64,000 nt of DNA from Massilia sp. Bi118 (GTDB lineage: Bacteria; Pseudomonadota; Gammaproteobacteria; Burkholderiales; Burkholderiaceae_D). Made by a program: the position numbers and the translations under genes. How positions within the stretch are numbered: position 1 is the stretch's first letter; every line of letters begins with the position of its first letter. A model generated the notes under the pieces. The model ran no database searches and was not told the origin of the DNA. It saw only the letters and a list, made by a program, of their open reading frames with translations. The stretch lies in assembly GCF_918697865.1 (NCBI RefSeq), contig NZ_CAKKMV010000014.1, positions 62,001-126,000 of the forward strand. The letters run 5' to 3'. Positions 17,254 to 26,491 of this stretch are shown here, in pieces.

Positions 17254-18874
17254 GGATTCCAGGCGTTTAGTGCTGTCCCATTTCTGGGTGGCCTTTGCCG
17301 CCTTCTTCGTCGCCCTCGTGCTGGGAGAATGGCAGATGGTCATCCGCAGCCCGCTGGTCGACTGGATCGGCAACCCCGAGCTCTACTACCGCTCGGTGAC
17401 GGCCCACGGTTCGGCGATGGGTTATGTGTTCCCGACCCTGGTGGCGATGGGCTTCGGCTACGCCATCGTCGAGCTGTCGCTGAAGCAGCCGCTGGTCGGG
17501 CGGCGCTGGGCCTGGACCGGCTTCGCGCTGGTGGTGCTCGGCACCGTGGTCGCGATGGCGCCGGTGTCGGCGGGCCTGGCTACCGTGCTGTACACCTTCT
17601 ATCCGCCGCTGATCGGCCACCCGGCCTACTACATCGGCGTGGTGCTGGTGGTGGTCGGCTCCTGGATCTGGGTGGCGCTGATGTCGGTGAACCTGCGGGT
17701 CTGGAAGAAGGCCCATCCCTTTGATGCGGTGCCGCTGCCGATGTTCGCCAACCTGGCCGGCGCCTACCTGTGGGCCTGGACCTCGGTCGGCGCCGCGGTC
17801 GAGATCCTGTTCCTGATCCTGCCGGTGGCGCTGGGCTTCAAGAACACCATCGACGCCGGCCTGGCGCGCGTGTTCTTTTCCTGGACCCTGCACGCGATCG
17901 TCTACTTCTGGCTGATGCCGGCCTACATCGCCTTCTACACCCTGGTGCCGCGCGCCATTGGCGGGCGCCTGTACAGCGACGTCATGGGCCGGATCTCGTT
18001 CATCCTGTTCCTGGTGTTCTCGATGCCGATCGGGATGCACCACCTGTTCCAGGATCCGCAGGTCGGCTCCGGCATGAAGTTCCTGCACGCCGTGTTCACG
18101 GCCATGGTGTCGGTGCCGACCCTGCTGACGGTGTTCACGATCGCGGCCTCGGTCGAGATCGCCGGTCGGCTGCGCGGCGGCACCGGCGCGCTTGGCTGGG
18201 TCAAGGCCCTGCCCTGGCGTAACCCGATGATGCTGGCGGTGGCCTTTTCCTTCATCCTGCTAGGCTTTGGCGGCGCGGGCGGCCTGATCAACATGAGCTA
18301 CCAGCTGGACTTTGCCGTCCATAACACGCAGTGGATCACCGGCCACTTCCACCTGATCTTCGCCGGCGCGATCGTCATCATGTATTTCGCTGTCGCCTAC
18401 GACCTGTGGCCCCACCTGACCGGCCGTGCCCTGGTCCAGGACGGCATGATCAAGGCCCAGCTGTGGCTGTGGTTCGTCGGCATGATCATCCTCACCTTCC
18501 CCTGGCACGTGGTGGGCGTGATGGGCATGCCGCGCCGCATGGCCTATTTCGACTACACCAATCCAGAAATCGCACCGCAGGCGGTGACGGTCCTGATCAG
18601 CTCGGTCGGTGGCCTGTTACTGGTAATTTCCGGCCTGCTGTTCCTGCTGGTACTGCTGCGCGGCCACCGCAGCCGGGTCATCGAGCTGCCTGAGTTCCGC
18701 TTCAGCCAGCCGGTGCATGCGACCGGGCGCCTGCCCGTCGCCCTGAACAGCTACGCGCTGTGGCTGGCGCTGATGATCGGCCTGTCGATCGTCAACTACG
18801 GCTATCCGATCGCCCAGTTGGCGTCGCTGAAGCAGACCTCGGTGCCGGCGGTGCCGGTGGGAGGCAAGCCATGA
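17243..18874 (+). CDS. cytochrome c oxidase subunit I, ba3 type (B-family heme-copper oxidase)
   Basis: 543 residues with about 13 membrane helices. Metal-ligand motifs are visible: AHGSAMG for the low-spin heme, HAIVYFW for the CuB histidine and the tyrosine four residues on, GMHHLF for the CuB histidine pair, and HFHLI for the two heme ligands. The H-x3-Y spacing and sequence style are those of ba3/cbaA oxidases, which reduce oxygen and pump protons. The start is GTG at 17243, preceded by GGAGG, inside the end of the subunit II gene. No subunit III gene follows. Confidence 0.93.
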   Translation: MFSKDSRRLVLSHFWVAFAAFFVALVLGEWQMVIRSPLVDWIGNPELYYRSVTAHGSAMGYVFPTLVAMGFGYAIVELSLKQPLVGRRWAWTGFALVVLGTVVAMAPVSAGLATVLYTFYPPLIGHPAYYIGVVLVVVGSWIWVALMSVNLRVWKKAHPFDAVPLPMFANLAGAYLWAWTSVGAAVEILFLILPVALGFKNTIDAGLARVFFSWTLHAIVYFWLMPAYIAFYTLVPRAIGGRLYSDVMGRISFILFLVFSMPIGMHHLFQDPQVGSGMKFLHAVFTAMVSVPTLLTVFTIAASVEIAGRLRGGTGALGWVKALPWRNPMMLAVAFSFILLGFGGAGGLINMSYQLDFAVHNTQWITGHFHLIFAGAIVIMYFAVAYDLWPHLTGRALVQDGMIKAQLWLWFVGMIILTFPWHVVGVMGMPRRMAYFDYTNPEIAPQAVTVLISSVGGLLLVISGLLFLLVLLRGHRSRVIELPEFRFSQPVHATGRLPVALNSYALWLALMIGLSIVNYGYPIAQLASLKQTSVPAVPVGGKP

Positions 18875-19668
18875 ACGAGCCGCTGTTTTCGATGAAGAAC
18901 CGCTGGTTCACGATCAGCGTAGGCGCAGTGGTGCTGGTTGCGGTACTGGCCGCGCTGGTGGGGCTGGTCTGGCTGCCGCGCGTGCATGCGCAAGACCCGT
19001 CGGCCTCGCTGTGGGATGCGATCTGCAGCGCGGCCGGCGCCCCGGCGCGTTACCAGAACCCGGCCCTGCCCGACGAAAAGGCGGTGTACCCGACCAGCGT
19101 CATCGTCAACAGCCAGATGATGGGCGCCGTTGACACCGCTTCGGTCGGCCGCGGCGCCACCCTGGCCCTGCAATGCAGCATGTGCCATGGCGCCCGCGGC
19201 ACTGCCTCGGCCGGCACCGACGCGCCCCACTTGGCGGGCCAGCCGCCCACCTCCACCTACAAGCAGCTGCGCGACTTCAAGTCCGGCCACCGTCCGAGTT
19301 CCGTGATGCAGCCGCTGGCGACCAACCTCAGCGATCAGGACATGCGCGACCTCGCCGCTTTCTACTCGCAGCAGACGCGCGAGACCCTGATCCAGCATGC
19401 GAGCCTGCGCGAGCAGGTGCCGCGCCTGGTCAGCAACGGCTCGCCGATGCGCAATATCGGCGCCTGCGCGACCTGCCACAGCCCGGGCGTGGCGCGCGCC
19501 GCCACCCCGATCCTGGACGGCCTGCCGGAAGCCTACCTGCGCGACCAGTTGAACGCCTTCAAGTCGGGCCGCCGCGCGAACGACATCAACCAGCAGATGC
19601 GGAATGCGGCGCACCAGTTGAGCGAGCAGGAGGTAGATATCCTGGCGAAATATTACGCGGCACGCTGA
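18871..19668 (+). CDS. membrane-anchored diheme cytochrome c
   Basis: 265 residues: an uncleaved or slowly cleaved N-terminal hydrophobic segment (VGAVVLVAVLAALVGLVWL), a short linker, then two cytochrome c domains with CSMCH and CATCH motifs in the c4 pattern. Last gene of the ba3 oxidase operon, overlapping subunit I by four bases. Likely an electron donor to the CuA site. No clear terminator is seen in the 139 bases between it and the convergent murB. Confidence 0.87.
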   Translation: MNEPLFSMKNRWFTISVGAVVLVAVLAALVGLVWLPRVHAQDPSASLWDAICSAAGAPARYQNPALPDEKAVYPTSVIVNSQMMGAVDTASVGRGATLALQCSMCHGARGTASAGTDAPHLAGQPPTSTYKQLRDFKSGHRPSSVMQPLATNLSDQDMRDLAAFYSQQTRETLIQHASLREQVPRLVSNGSPMRNIGACATCHSPGVARAATPILDGLPEAYLRDQLNAFKSGRRANDINQQMRNAAHQLSEQEVDILAKYYAAR

Positions 19669-19807
19669 TTCGCCATGGCCGACTGGAACCAAGGCCTGGA
19701 GCCACCGTCTTAGCGTAATTCTGCTTCGCTTTTCGTAAGGGGTGACATCGCTGGTCGTCTTCCACGCGCTGACGGGCGACGCGCCTACCGCGAAGGAGCC
19801 GGCGCCC

Positions 19808-20830
19808 TCAGACCATCACCGGTTCCGGCTCCAGCCGCACCCCGAAGCGCCCTTGCACATCCGCCTGGATCGCGCGCGCCAGCGCCAGCACTTCCGCGCC
19901 GCTGGCGCCGCCATTGTTCACCAGCACCAGCGCCTGCTTCGGATAGACGCCGGCGCGGCCCAGCGCCCTCCCCTTCCAGCCGCACTGGTCGATCAGCCAG
20001 CCGGCCGCCAGCTTCTCGCTGCCGTCGGGCTGAGGATGGTGAACCAGGTTCCGCCAGCTCGCCAGCAGCTGTGCGCAATGCTCGCCGGAGACCAGCGGGT
20101 TCTTGAAGAAGCTGCCGGCATTGCCGATCTCCGCCGGGTCCGGCAGCTTGCGGCGGCGGATCGCGATGACGGCGTCGGCCACCTGGCGCGGGTTCGGCGC
20201 GGCGATGCCCTCGAGTTCGCGCGCCAGCTCGGCATAGCGCAGGTTGGGCGCCCAGGCGCGCGGCAGCGCGAACGTCACGTCCAGCACGGCCAGTTGGCGG
20301 CCCTCTTCGTGCTTGAAAATGCTGTCGCGGTAGGCGAAGCGGCAGGCGGCGGCGTCCATCGTCCGCGTGGTCCCACTGGCGAAGTCGAAGGCCGTGAGCG
20401 AGTGGAACAGGTCCTTGATCTCGGCCCCGTAGGCGCCGATGTTCTGGATCGGCGAGGCGCCCACCGTGCCCGGAATCAGCGACAGGTTTTCCAGCCCGCC
20501 CAGGCCCTGGTCCAGGGTCCACTGCACGAAGCCGTGCCAGTTTTCGCCGGCCTGGGCGCGCACCAGGATGGCGTCCGGCGTTTCGCCGACGATCTCCTTG
20601 CCCGCCAGCGCCATGTGCAGCACCAGCAGGTCGACCTCGTCGCGGGTGATCAGCAGGTTGCTGCCGCCGCCCAGCACCAGGCGCGGCAGCGCGGCCAATT
20701 CCGGATCGGCGGCGAGCTGCGCCAGTTGCGCGGGATCCTCGACGCGCAGGTAGCGCTTGGCGCGGGCTGGAATGCCGAAGGTGTTGAATTGCTGGAGGGA
20801 GATGTCGTGTGCGATGGGCAGTGCTTGCAT
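19808..20830 (-). CDS. murB: UDP-N-acetylenolpyruvoylglucosamine reductase
   Basis: 340 residues, the type I (Escherichia coli-like) length. It reduces the enolpyruvyl group to make UDP-N-acetylmuramic acid, the second step of peptidoglycan precursor synthesis, with FAD and NADPH. FAD-binding segments LVLGGGSNLL and IPGTVGASPIQNIGAYG are clear, as is the catalytic serine region NAGSFFKNP. Convergent with the oxidase operon and divergent from yajQ, with about 110 bases between the starts. Confidence 0.96.
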   Translation of the reverse strand: MQALPIAHDISLQQFNTFGIPARAKRYLRVEDPAQLAQLAADPELAALPRLVLGGGSNLLITRDEVDLLVLHMALAGKEIVGETPDAILVRAQAGENWHGFVQWTLDQGLGGLENLSLIPGTVGASPIQNIGAYGAEIKDLFHSLTAFDFASGTTRTMDAAACRFAYRDSIFKHEEGRQLAVLDVTFALPRAWAPNLRYAELARELEGIAAPNPRQVADAVIAIRRRKLPDPAEIGNAGSFFKNPLVSGEHCAQLLASWRNLVHHPQPDGSEKLAAGWLIDQCGWKGRALGRAGVYPKQALVLVNNGGASGAEVLALARAIQADVQGRFGVRLEPEPVMV

Positions 20831-20941
20831 GGGTGGCTGGATCCGGAGTTGGCCCGCTGATTATAGAGGGAAACTCGCGCCACCGCGGCAGCGGTCCGTT
20901 ACAATATCGCCATCTGTCACCATATAAAAGAAGGAATTACG

Positions 20942-21427
20942 ATGCCATCGTTTGACGTCGTCTGCGAAGCGGACATGGTCGAAGTGAAGAACGCGGTCGA
21001 AAACTCGAGCAAGGAAATCGAGACCCGCTTCGATTTCAAGGGCACCTCGGCCAAGGTCGAGCAGAAGGACAAGGAAATCACCCTGTTCGGCGATTCCGAT
21101 TTCCAGATCTCCCAGGTGAAGGACGTCCTGCTGAACAAGATGACCAAGCGCAAGGTCGACGTCCGCTTCCTGGACGAAGGCAAGATCGAGAAGATCGGCG
21201 GCGACAAGGTCAAGCAGGTGATCAAGGTGCGTAACGGCATCGAGAGCGAGGACGCCAAGAAGATCACCAAGCTGGTCAAGGAAAGCAAGATGAAGGTGCA
21301 GGCCTCGATCCAGGGCGAATCCGTGCGCGTCACCGGCAAGGATCGCGATACCCTGCAGGAAGCCATCGCCATGTTGCGCAAGGATGTCCAGGATCTGCCG
21401 CTCGCCTTCAACAACTTCCGCGACTGA
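20942..21427 (+). CDS. yajQ: YajQ-family nucleotide-binding protein
   Basis: 161 residues, matching YajQ (UPF0234) end to end: MPSFDVVCEADMVE at the N-terminus and DLPLAFNNFRD at the C-terminus. In Xanthomonas the homologue binds cyclic di-GMP and modulates a transcription factor; whether this one does is inference. The window also holds two GGDEF-EAL proteins and a Wsp operon, so cyclic di-GMP signalling is a plausible context. Stands alone, divergent from murB. Confidence 0.93.
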   Translation: MPSFDVVCEADMVEVKNAVENSSKEIETRFDFKGTSAKVEQKDKEITLFGDSDFQISQVKDVLLNKMTKRKVDVRFLDEGKIEKIGGDKVKQVIKVRNGIESEDAKKITKLVKESKMKVQASIQGESVRVTGKDRDTLQEAIAMLRKDVQDLPLAFNNFRD

Positions 21428-21537
21428 GCCGGAAAGCCGGGCCGTTAGCGCACGACCGTGCGGTAAATGGCCCTCTGTAAAGCCCCTCTCCTGCGGTAAA
21501 ATGGCGGGCGATAAGTCTATGGCTGTTAAGGAATGCA

Positions 21538-22803
21538 ATGAAACGTGTAGATGATTTCCGCCTGCGCTTGGGTGGCAAGGAATATGTGCCCATCATGATC
21601 GGCGGAATGGGAGTCGATATCTCGACCTCCGAACTTGCGCTGGAGGCGGCGCGCCTCGGCGGGATTGGCCACATTTCCGATGCGATGGTGCCTGATGTGT
21701 CGGACCGCAAGTTCGATACGAGCTTCGTCAAGGAAAAGACCAAGCTCTACAAGTTCAACATCAACAACATGGACAAGTCGGTGGTCCAGTTCGACCTCGA
21801 GCGCCTGGCCGAGGCGACCCGCCTGCACGTGGGCGCGACCATGCAGGCGAAGAAAGGCGATGGCCTGATCTTCGTGAACTGCATGGAAAAGCTGACCATG
21901 AACGCGCCGAAGGAAACCCTGCGCACCCGCCTGTCGGCCGCGCTCGACGCCGGCATCGACGGCATCACCATGTCGGCCGGCCTGCACCTGGGTTCGTTCG
22001 ATCTGATCAAGGACCACTCGCGCTTCCGCGAAGCCAAGCTGGGCATCATCGTGTCCTCGGTGCGCGCGCTGCAGCTGTTCCTGCGCAAGGTCTCGCGCCT
22101 GAACCGCAATCCCGACTACATCATCGTCGAAGGCCCGCTGGCCGGCGGCCACCTCGGCTTCGGCATCGACGACTGGCAGCAGTACGACCTGCACACCATC
22201 ATGGACGAGATCCATGCGTACATGAAGGCGGAAAACCTGGACATCCCGCTGATCGCCGCGGGCGGCATCTTCACCGGCAGCGATGCGGTGAGTTTCCTCG
22301 AAAAAGGCGCCGGCGGCGTGCAGGTGGCGACCCGCTTCACCGTGACCCGCGAGTGCGGCCTGCCTGACGACGTCAAGCAGGAATACTACCGCGCCAGCGA
22401 GGAAGACATCATCGTCAACGGCGTTTCGCCGACCGGCTATCCGATGCGCATGCTGAAGCAGACCCCGGCGATCGGTTCCGGCATCCGCCCGGGCTGCGAG
22501 TCCTACGGCTACCTGCTGGACGCGACCGGCAACTGCGCCTACATCAACTCGTACAACCGCGAGGTGCAGGCGAATCCGGGTTCGAAGGACATCAAGGTCT
22601 TCGACAAGACCTGCCTGTGCACCCATATGCGCAACTTCAACTGCTGGACCTGCGGCTCGACCACCTGGCGCCTGAAGGACACGACCCACAAGCTGGCCGA
22701 CGGCAGCTACCAGATCCTGTCTGCCGAGCACGTGTTCAAGGACTACCAGTTCAGCGTCGACAACCAGCTCGCCCTGCCCCCGCGCGCCGAAGCCGCCGCC
22801 TGA
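21538..22803 (+). CDS. nitronate monooxygenase-like FMN-binding TIM-barrel protein
   Basis: 421 residues. The barrel shows the family landmarks: PIMIGGMGVDIS near the N-terminus, LAGGHLG for phosphate binding, and IPLIAAGGIFTGSDAVSFLEKGA. Relatives oxidise alkyl nitronates or act as NAD(P)H:flavin oxidoreductases. The C-terminal 80 residues carry a cysteine group, CLCTHMRNFNCWTCG, that is not part of a minimal nitronate monooxygenase and suggests a distinct subfamily, perhaps with a metal or Fe-S site. The substrate is unknown. Confidence 0.8.
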   Translation: MKRVDDFRLRLGGKEYVPIMIGGMGVDISTSELALEAARLGGIGHISDAMVPDVSDRKFDTSFVKEKTKLYKFNINNMDKSVVQFDLERLAEATRLHVGATMQAKKGDGLIFVNCMEKLTMNAPKETLRTRLSAALDAGIDGITMSAGLHLGSFDLIKDHSRFREAKLGIIVSSVRALQLFLRKVSRLNRNPDYIIVEGPLAGGHLGFGIDDWQQYDLHTIMDEIHAYMKAENLDIPLIAAGGIFTGSDAVSFLEKGAGGVQVATRFTVTRECGLPDDVKQEYYRASEEDIIVNGVSPTGYPMRMLKQTPAIGSGIRPGCESYGYLLDATGNCAYINSYNREVQANPGSKDIKVFDKTCLCTHMRNFNCWTCGSTTWRLKDTTHKLADGSYQILSAEHVFKDYQFSVDNQLALPPRAEAAA

Positions 22804-22828
22804 TATTCTTCACGGAACGGTTCCCGTG

Positions 22829-22849
22829 AACCGCTGTCCAACAGCGGTT
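22829..22849 (+). terminator. hairpin after the nitronate monooxygenase-like gene
   Basis: A perfect 9-bp stem AACCGCTGT / ACAGCGGTT with a three-base loop, preceded by a smaller hairpin CACGG / CCGTG at 22811-22828. No T-run follows, so this is only a terminator-like structure, located just before the next gene start. Confidence 0.4.
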
Positions 22850-22857
22850 GGCCTTGC

Positions 22858-25263
22858 ATGGGAACCCCGATGTTCGACACCGATCCGCCCGCGCACGCCG
22901 TCTTCCTGACGGACGATGCGGGCAACATCATTACCTGGAATGCGGGCTGCGAAGCCCTGTTCGGCATGCCCGCCGATGGCGCTCTCGGCCGTCCCGTCAC
23001 CGGCCTGTTCGTCGCCAGCGCGCGCGACGCCTGGACCGCCGGCTGGGCCGCCCTGGTCCAGCATCCCGAAGGCGCCCAGCTGAACGCCGACCTGCGCTGC
23101 TGCGACAATCGCGTCTTCTCCGCCACGCTGGCGCTGGCGCCGCAAATCGACGCTGCCGGCCGGCTGCTCGGCTGCGCCGTCGCCGTCACCACCGAATTCG
23201 AGCGCGGCGCGCCCGAATCCGAGCATGTCGCCCGCACCCCGCTGTCGGCCGTGGTCGACCTCTTCCCCGGCACCTTCTATGCCCTCAACCGCGAGGGCCG
23301 CTTCGTGCTGTGGAACCGTAACCTGGAACGCCTGACCGGCATGGCGCCGGAAGAACTGGCGGCCGCGCGCGCGCCCGACCTGCTAGACCTGGAACAGCGC
23401 CCCCTGCTCAATGACGCCATCCGCCGCGTGCTCGACGAAGGCAAAGAGGTGAAGCTGGAAGTCGAGTACGTGGCGCGCAGCGGCAAGGAGATCCCAGTGC
23501 TGCTGTGCGGCACCCGGGTCCACTGCAACGGCGGCCATTACGTGTTCGGGATCGGCATCGACATCGGCGAACGGCGCCAGCGCGAGGAGCAGCTGAACCT
23601 GCGCGAACGCGCCCTGCACGCGGCCAGCAACGGCATCGTGATCGCCCGCAGCGAGGGCCCGGACAACCCGATCGAATACGTCAACCCGGCCTTCGAGCGC
23701 ATCAGTGGCTATTCCGCCGCGGAAGTGGTGGGCCGCGACCCGCGCTTCATGGCCGCGCCCGGCATGGACACGGGCGAGCGCGCCGAGCTGCACGAGGCGA
23801 TCTCGGCGCAACGCTCGGTCAACGTGGTGCTGCGCAACCTGCGCAAGAACGGCGAGCTGTTCTGGAACGACCTGAACATCACCCCGGTCCACGACGAGCA
23901 CGGCACGGTCACCCACTTCATCGGCGTCATCAACGACGTCACCGCGGCCATGCTGCGCACCGCCCACCTCGAACACGAGGTCAACCACGACCCGCTGACC
24001 GGGCTGGCCAACCGCAACCTGCTGTGGGACCGGCTCGACCAGGCGGTGCACATGGCGCAGCGCCAGAAATCGCTGGTGGCCACCGTGCTGATCGACCTGA
24101 ACAACTTCAAGACCATCAACGACACCCTGGGACACGAGGCCGGCGACGTGGTGCTGAAGGTGGTGGCGCGGCGCCTGCAGGCCTCGGTGCGCGACAGCGA
24201 CACGGTGGCGCGCATGTCCGGCGACGAATTCGTGCTGGTGCTGGCGAACCAGCCCTCGCTGCGCTTCACCCTGCGCATGGTCGAGCGGCTGCGCCAGAGC
24301 TTTGCGATTCCGGTGTCCTTCAACGGCCGCGAGATCGCGGTCGGGGCCAGCGTCGGCGTTGCGCTCTACCCGCACGACGGCACCACCGCCACCGAGCTGG
24401 TGCGCGCGGCCGACGTTGCCATGTACCACGGCAAGGGCAATGGCCACAACGACGTGCATTTCTTCTCGGCCGACATGCGATCGAGTAACGACGCCAAGCG
24501 CAAGCTCGAGGAAGACCTGAAGCACGCGCTCGAGAACGACGAGCTGTTCCTGCTCTACCAGCCGCACGTCTCGCTACGCACCGGCAAGGTGATGGGCTTC
24601 GAGGCCCTGCTGCGCTGGCGCCACCCGGAACAGGGCGTGCTGCCGCCCAGCCGCTTCCTGGCCGAGGCCGAGGAAAACGGCGTCATCGTGCCGATCGGCC
24701 GGCGCGTGCTGGACCATGCCTGCACCTTCGCCGCCCGGCTGCGCCAGGGCGGGGTGCACGACGTGCCCGTCACGGTCAACGTGTCCTACCGCGAATACAG
24801 CCAGGGCGACTTCGTCGACAAGCTGGCAGCCATGCTGGCGCGCTACACCCTCCCGGCCGACAGCCTGCAGCTCGACCTGCCTATCGACGGCCTGCTGCGC
24901 AATCCCGCCCTCGGCCGCGACGTCGCCCGCCAGCTGCGCGCGCTCGGCGTCTGCCTGTCGGTGGACGGCTTCGGCGCCGGCCTGTGCGACCTCGCCTACC
25001 TGCAGCAGCTCGAAGCCAGCCAGGTCAAGCTGTCGCGCCACACCGTGCACGGCATTGCCGACGGCACCAGCGCCCTGGTGAAAAGCCTGATCGACATCGG
25101 GCACAACCTGAACATGGAGGTGGTGGGCGAAGCGGTGGAAACACGGCCGCAGATGGACTTTTTGAAGTCGCATGGCTGCGACCAGTTTCAGGGGATCTGG
25201 TTCAGTGAGCCGCTGGATGCGGATGCGGCTCAACAAATGTTAAGGTCTCACCAACCGGCCTGA
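22858..25263 (+). CDS. PAS-PAS-PAS-GGDEF-EAL protein with degenerate EAL domain
   Basis: 801 residues. Three PAS-like domains (about 10-110, 130-235 and 255-365) precede a GGDEF domain (about 375-535) whose active-site loop reads SGDEF (S454-F458), and an EAL domain starting with E582-A583-L584. Most later EAL catalytic positions are lost: the E-x-T-E-S strand reads DLPID, DDFGTGYSSL is replaced by VDGFGAGLCDL, KIDR by KLSR and AEGVET by GEAVET. It is therefore probably not a phosphodiesterase; diguanylate cyclase activity through SGDEF is possible. No membrane helices. An alternative ATG at 22870 has GGGAA upstream. Confidence 0.88.
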   Translation: MGTPMFDTDPPAHAVFLTDDAGNIITWNAGCEALFGMPADGALGRPVTGLFVASARDAWTAGWAALVQHPEGAQLNADLRCCDNRVFSATLALAPQIDAAGRLLGCAVAVTTEFERGAPESEHVARTPLSAVVDLFPGTFYALNREGRFVLWNRNLERLTGMAPEELAAARAPDLLDLEQRPLLNDAIRRVLDEGKEVKLEVEYVARSGKEIPVLLCGTRVHCNGGHYVFGIGIDIGERRQREEQLNLRERALHAASNGIVIARSEGPDNPIEYVNPAFERISGYSAAEVVGRDPRFMAAPGMDTGERAELHEAISAQRSVNVVLRNLRKNGELFWNDLNITPVHDEHGTVTHFIGVINDVTAAMLRTAHLEHEVNHDPLTGLANRNLLWDRLDQAVHMAQRQKSLVATVLIDLNNFKTINDTLGHEAGDVVLKVVARRLQASVRDSDTVARMSGDEFVLVLANQPSLRFTLRMVERLRQSFAIPVSFNGREIAVGASVGVALYPHDGTTATELVRAADVAMYHGKGNGHNDVHFFSADMRSSNDAKRKLEEDLKHALENDELFLLYQPHVSLRTGKVMGFEALLRWRHPEQGVLPPSRFLAEAEENGVIVPIGRRVLDHACTFAARLRQGGVHDVPVTVNVSYREYSQGDFVDKLAAMLARYTLPADSLQLDLPIDGLLRNPALGRDVARQLRALGVCLSVDGFGAGLCDLAYLQQLEASQVKLSRHTVHGIADGTSALVKSLIDIGHNLNMEVVGEAVETRPQMDFLKSHGCDQFQGIWFSEPLDADAAQQMLRSHQPA

Positions 25264-25267
25264 CCCG

Positions 25268-26206
25268 TCATCCTTCGGAAGTAATCCGCTGGATCAGTGC
25301 CCCCAGCACATCCTCCGCCATCTCATTCGACACCTGGCAAGTCCCCGCATTCTCATGCCCGCCTCCGCCATACTCCAGCATCAGCGCGCCGATGTTGGTG
25401 TTCGAGCTGCGGTTCAGGATCGATTTGCCGGTGGCGAACACGGTGTTCTGGTTCTTCAGGCCCCACAGCACGTGGATCGAGATGTTCGTCTCCGGGAACA
25501 GCGCGTAGATCAGGAAGCGGTTGGCGGCGAAGATCGTCTTTTCTTCGCGCAGATCGAGCACCACCAGGTTCTTGTGGACCTGGGCGCAGCGGCGGATCTG
25601 CTGCCTGCACAGTTCGTTGTGCTCCAGGTACAGCGCGGTGCGCTCACGCACGTCGGGCAGCTGCATGATCTGCTCGATGCCGAGAGTGCGGCAATGGCCG
25701 ATCAGGTCCATCATCAGCTGGTAGTTCGAGATGCGGAAATCGTGGAAACGGCCCAGGCCGGTGCGCGCGTCCATCAGGAAATTCAGCAGGTTCCAGCCCT
25801 GCGGATCCAGGATCTCCTCGCGCGAGAATTGTGCGGCATCGGCCTTGTCGACGGCGTCCATCATGCCGCGCCAGGCCGAGGGGAAGGCGCGCGTGCCGCC
25901 GTAGTAGTCGTAGACCACCCGGGCCGCAGAGGGCGCCCTGGGGTCGATCACGTGGTTCTCGCGGCGCCCGCCGATGCGGATGGTTTCCGAGAGATGGTGG
26001 TCGAAGGCCAGGTGGGCGCCGGCCACGTAGGGCAGATTGGTGGTGATATCGCGCTGGCTGATCGCGATCTTCCCGTCCTGCATGTCCTTCGGGTGGACGA
26101 ACAGGATGTCATCGATCAGGTCCAGGTGCTTCAGCAAAACGGCGCAGACCAGGCCGTCGAAGTCGCTGCGGGTGACGAGGCGGTAGCGTTGGGGAACGGC
26201 AGACAT
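25268..26206 (-). CDS. DHH-family phosphoesterase
   Basis: 312 residues. The N-terminal metal-binding motif RSDFDG (D15, D17) and the DHH motif at D69-H70-H71 are intact, and the C-terminal DHHA1 domain ends in GGGGHENAGTC. Such proteins hydrolyse phosphodiesters such as pApA, short oligonucleotides or polyphosphate. The sequence does not decide the substrate. It converges with the preceding GGDEF-EAL gene, with only four bases between the stops. Cytoplasmic. Confidence 0.88.
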   Translation of the reverse strand: MSAVPQRYRLVTRSDFDGLVCAVLLKHLDLIDDILFVHPKDMQDGKIAISQRDITTNLPYVAGAHLAFDHHLSETIRIGGRRENHVIDPRAPSAARVVYDYYGGTRAFPSAWRGMMDAVDKADAAQFSREEILDPQGWNLLNFLMDARTGLGRFHDFRISNYQLMMDLIGHCRTLGIEQIMQLPDVRERTALYLEHNELCRQQIRRCAQVHKNLVVLDLREEKTIFAANRFLIYALFPETNISIHVLWGLKNQNTVFATGKSILNRSSNTNIGALMLEYGGGGHENAGTCQVSNEMAEDVLGALIQRITSEG

Positions 26207-26491
26207 GTGCTTTACCCTTTCATTTCATGAAGAACGAATAATGGGCTGGCGCAACCAGGGCGTGGTCCATCATACCTTGCAATTTTGCATCTTTCAAAGC
26301 TGCATTTGCACGCCGGCTGCAATCCAGGGCGCTGATCCTGCAGGCTGTCGCATTCCTCTGGCTATGGCGGCGGCAAGGAATTAAAGTTGCAACATCCCAA
26401 CAGTGACGCTGGGACCACAGATGGTGTTTTCCGCTGAGATGGATCCTCAGCGGTTACACTCGCAAATTACCGTTTAATAACGAAGAGCTCC

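Noticed and set aside
26207..26491. Riboswitch or small RNA in the gap before the LytS-like kinase gene
   Set aside because: Searched by eye for conserved cores and strong hairpins; only weak pairing was found.
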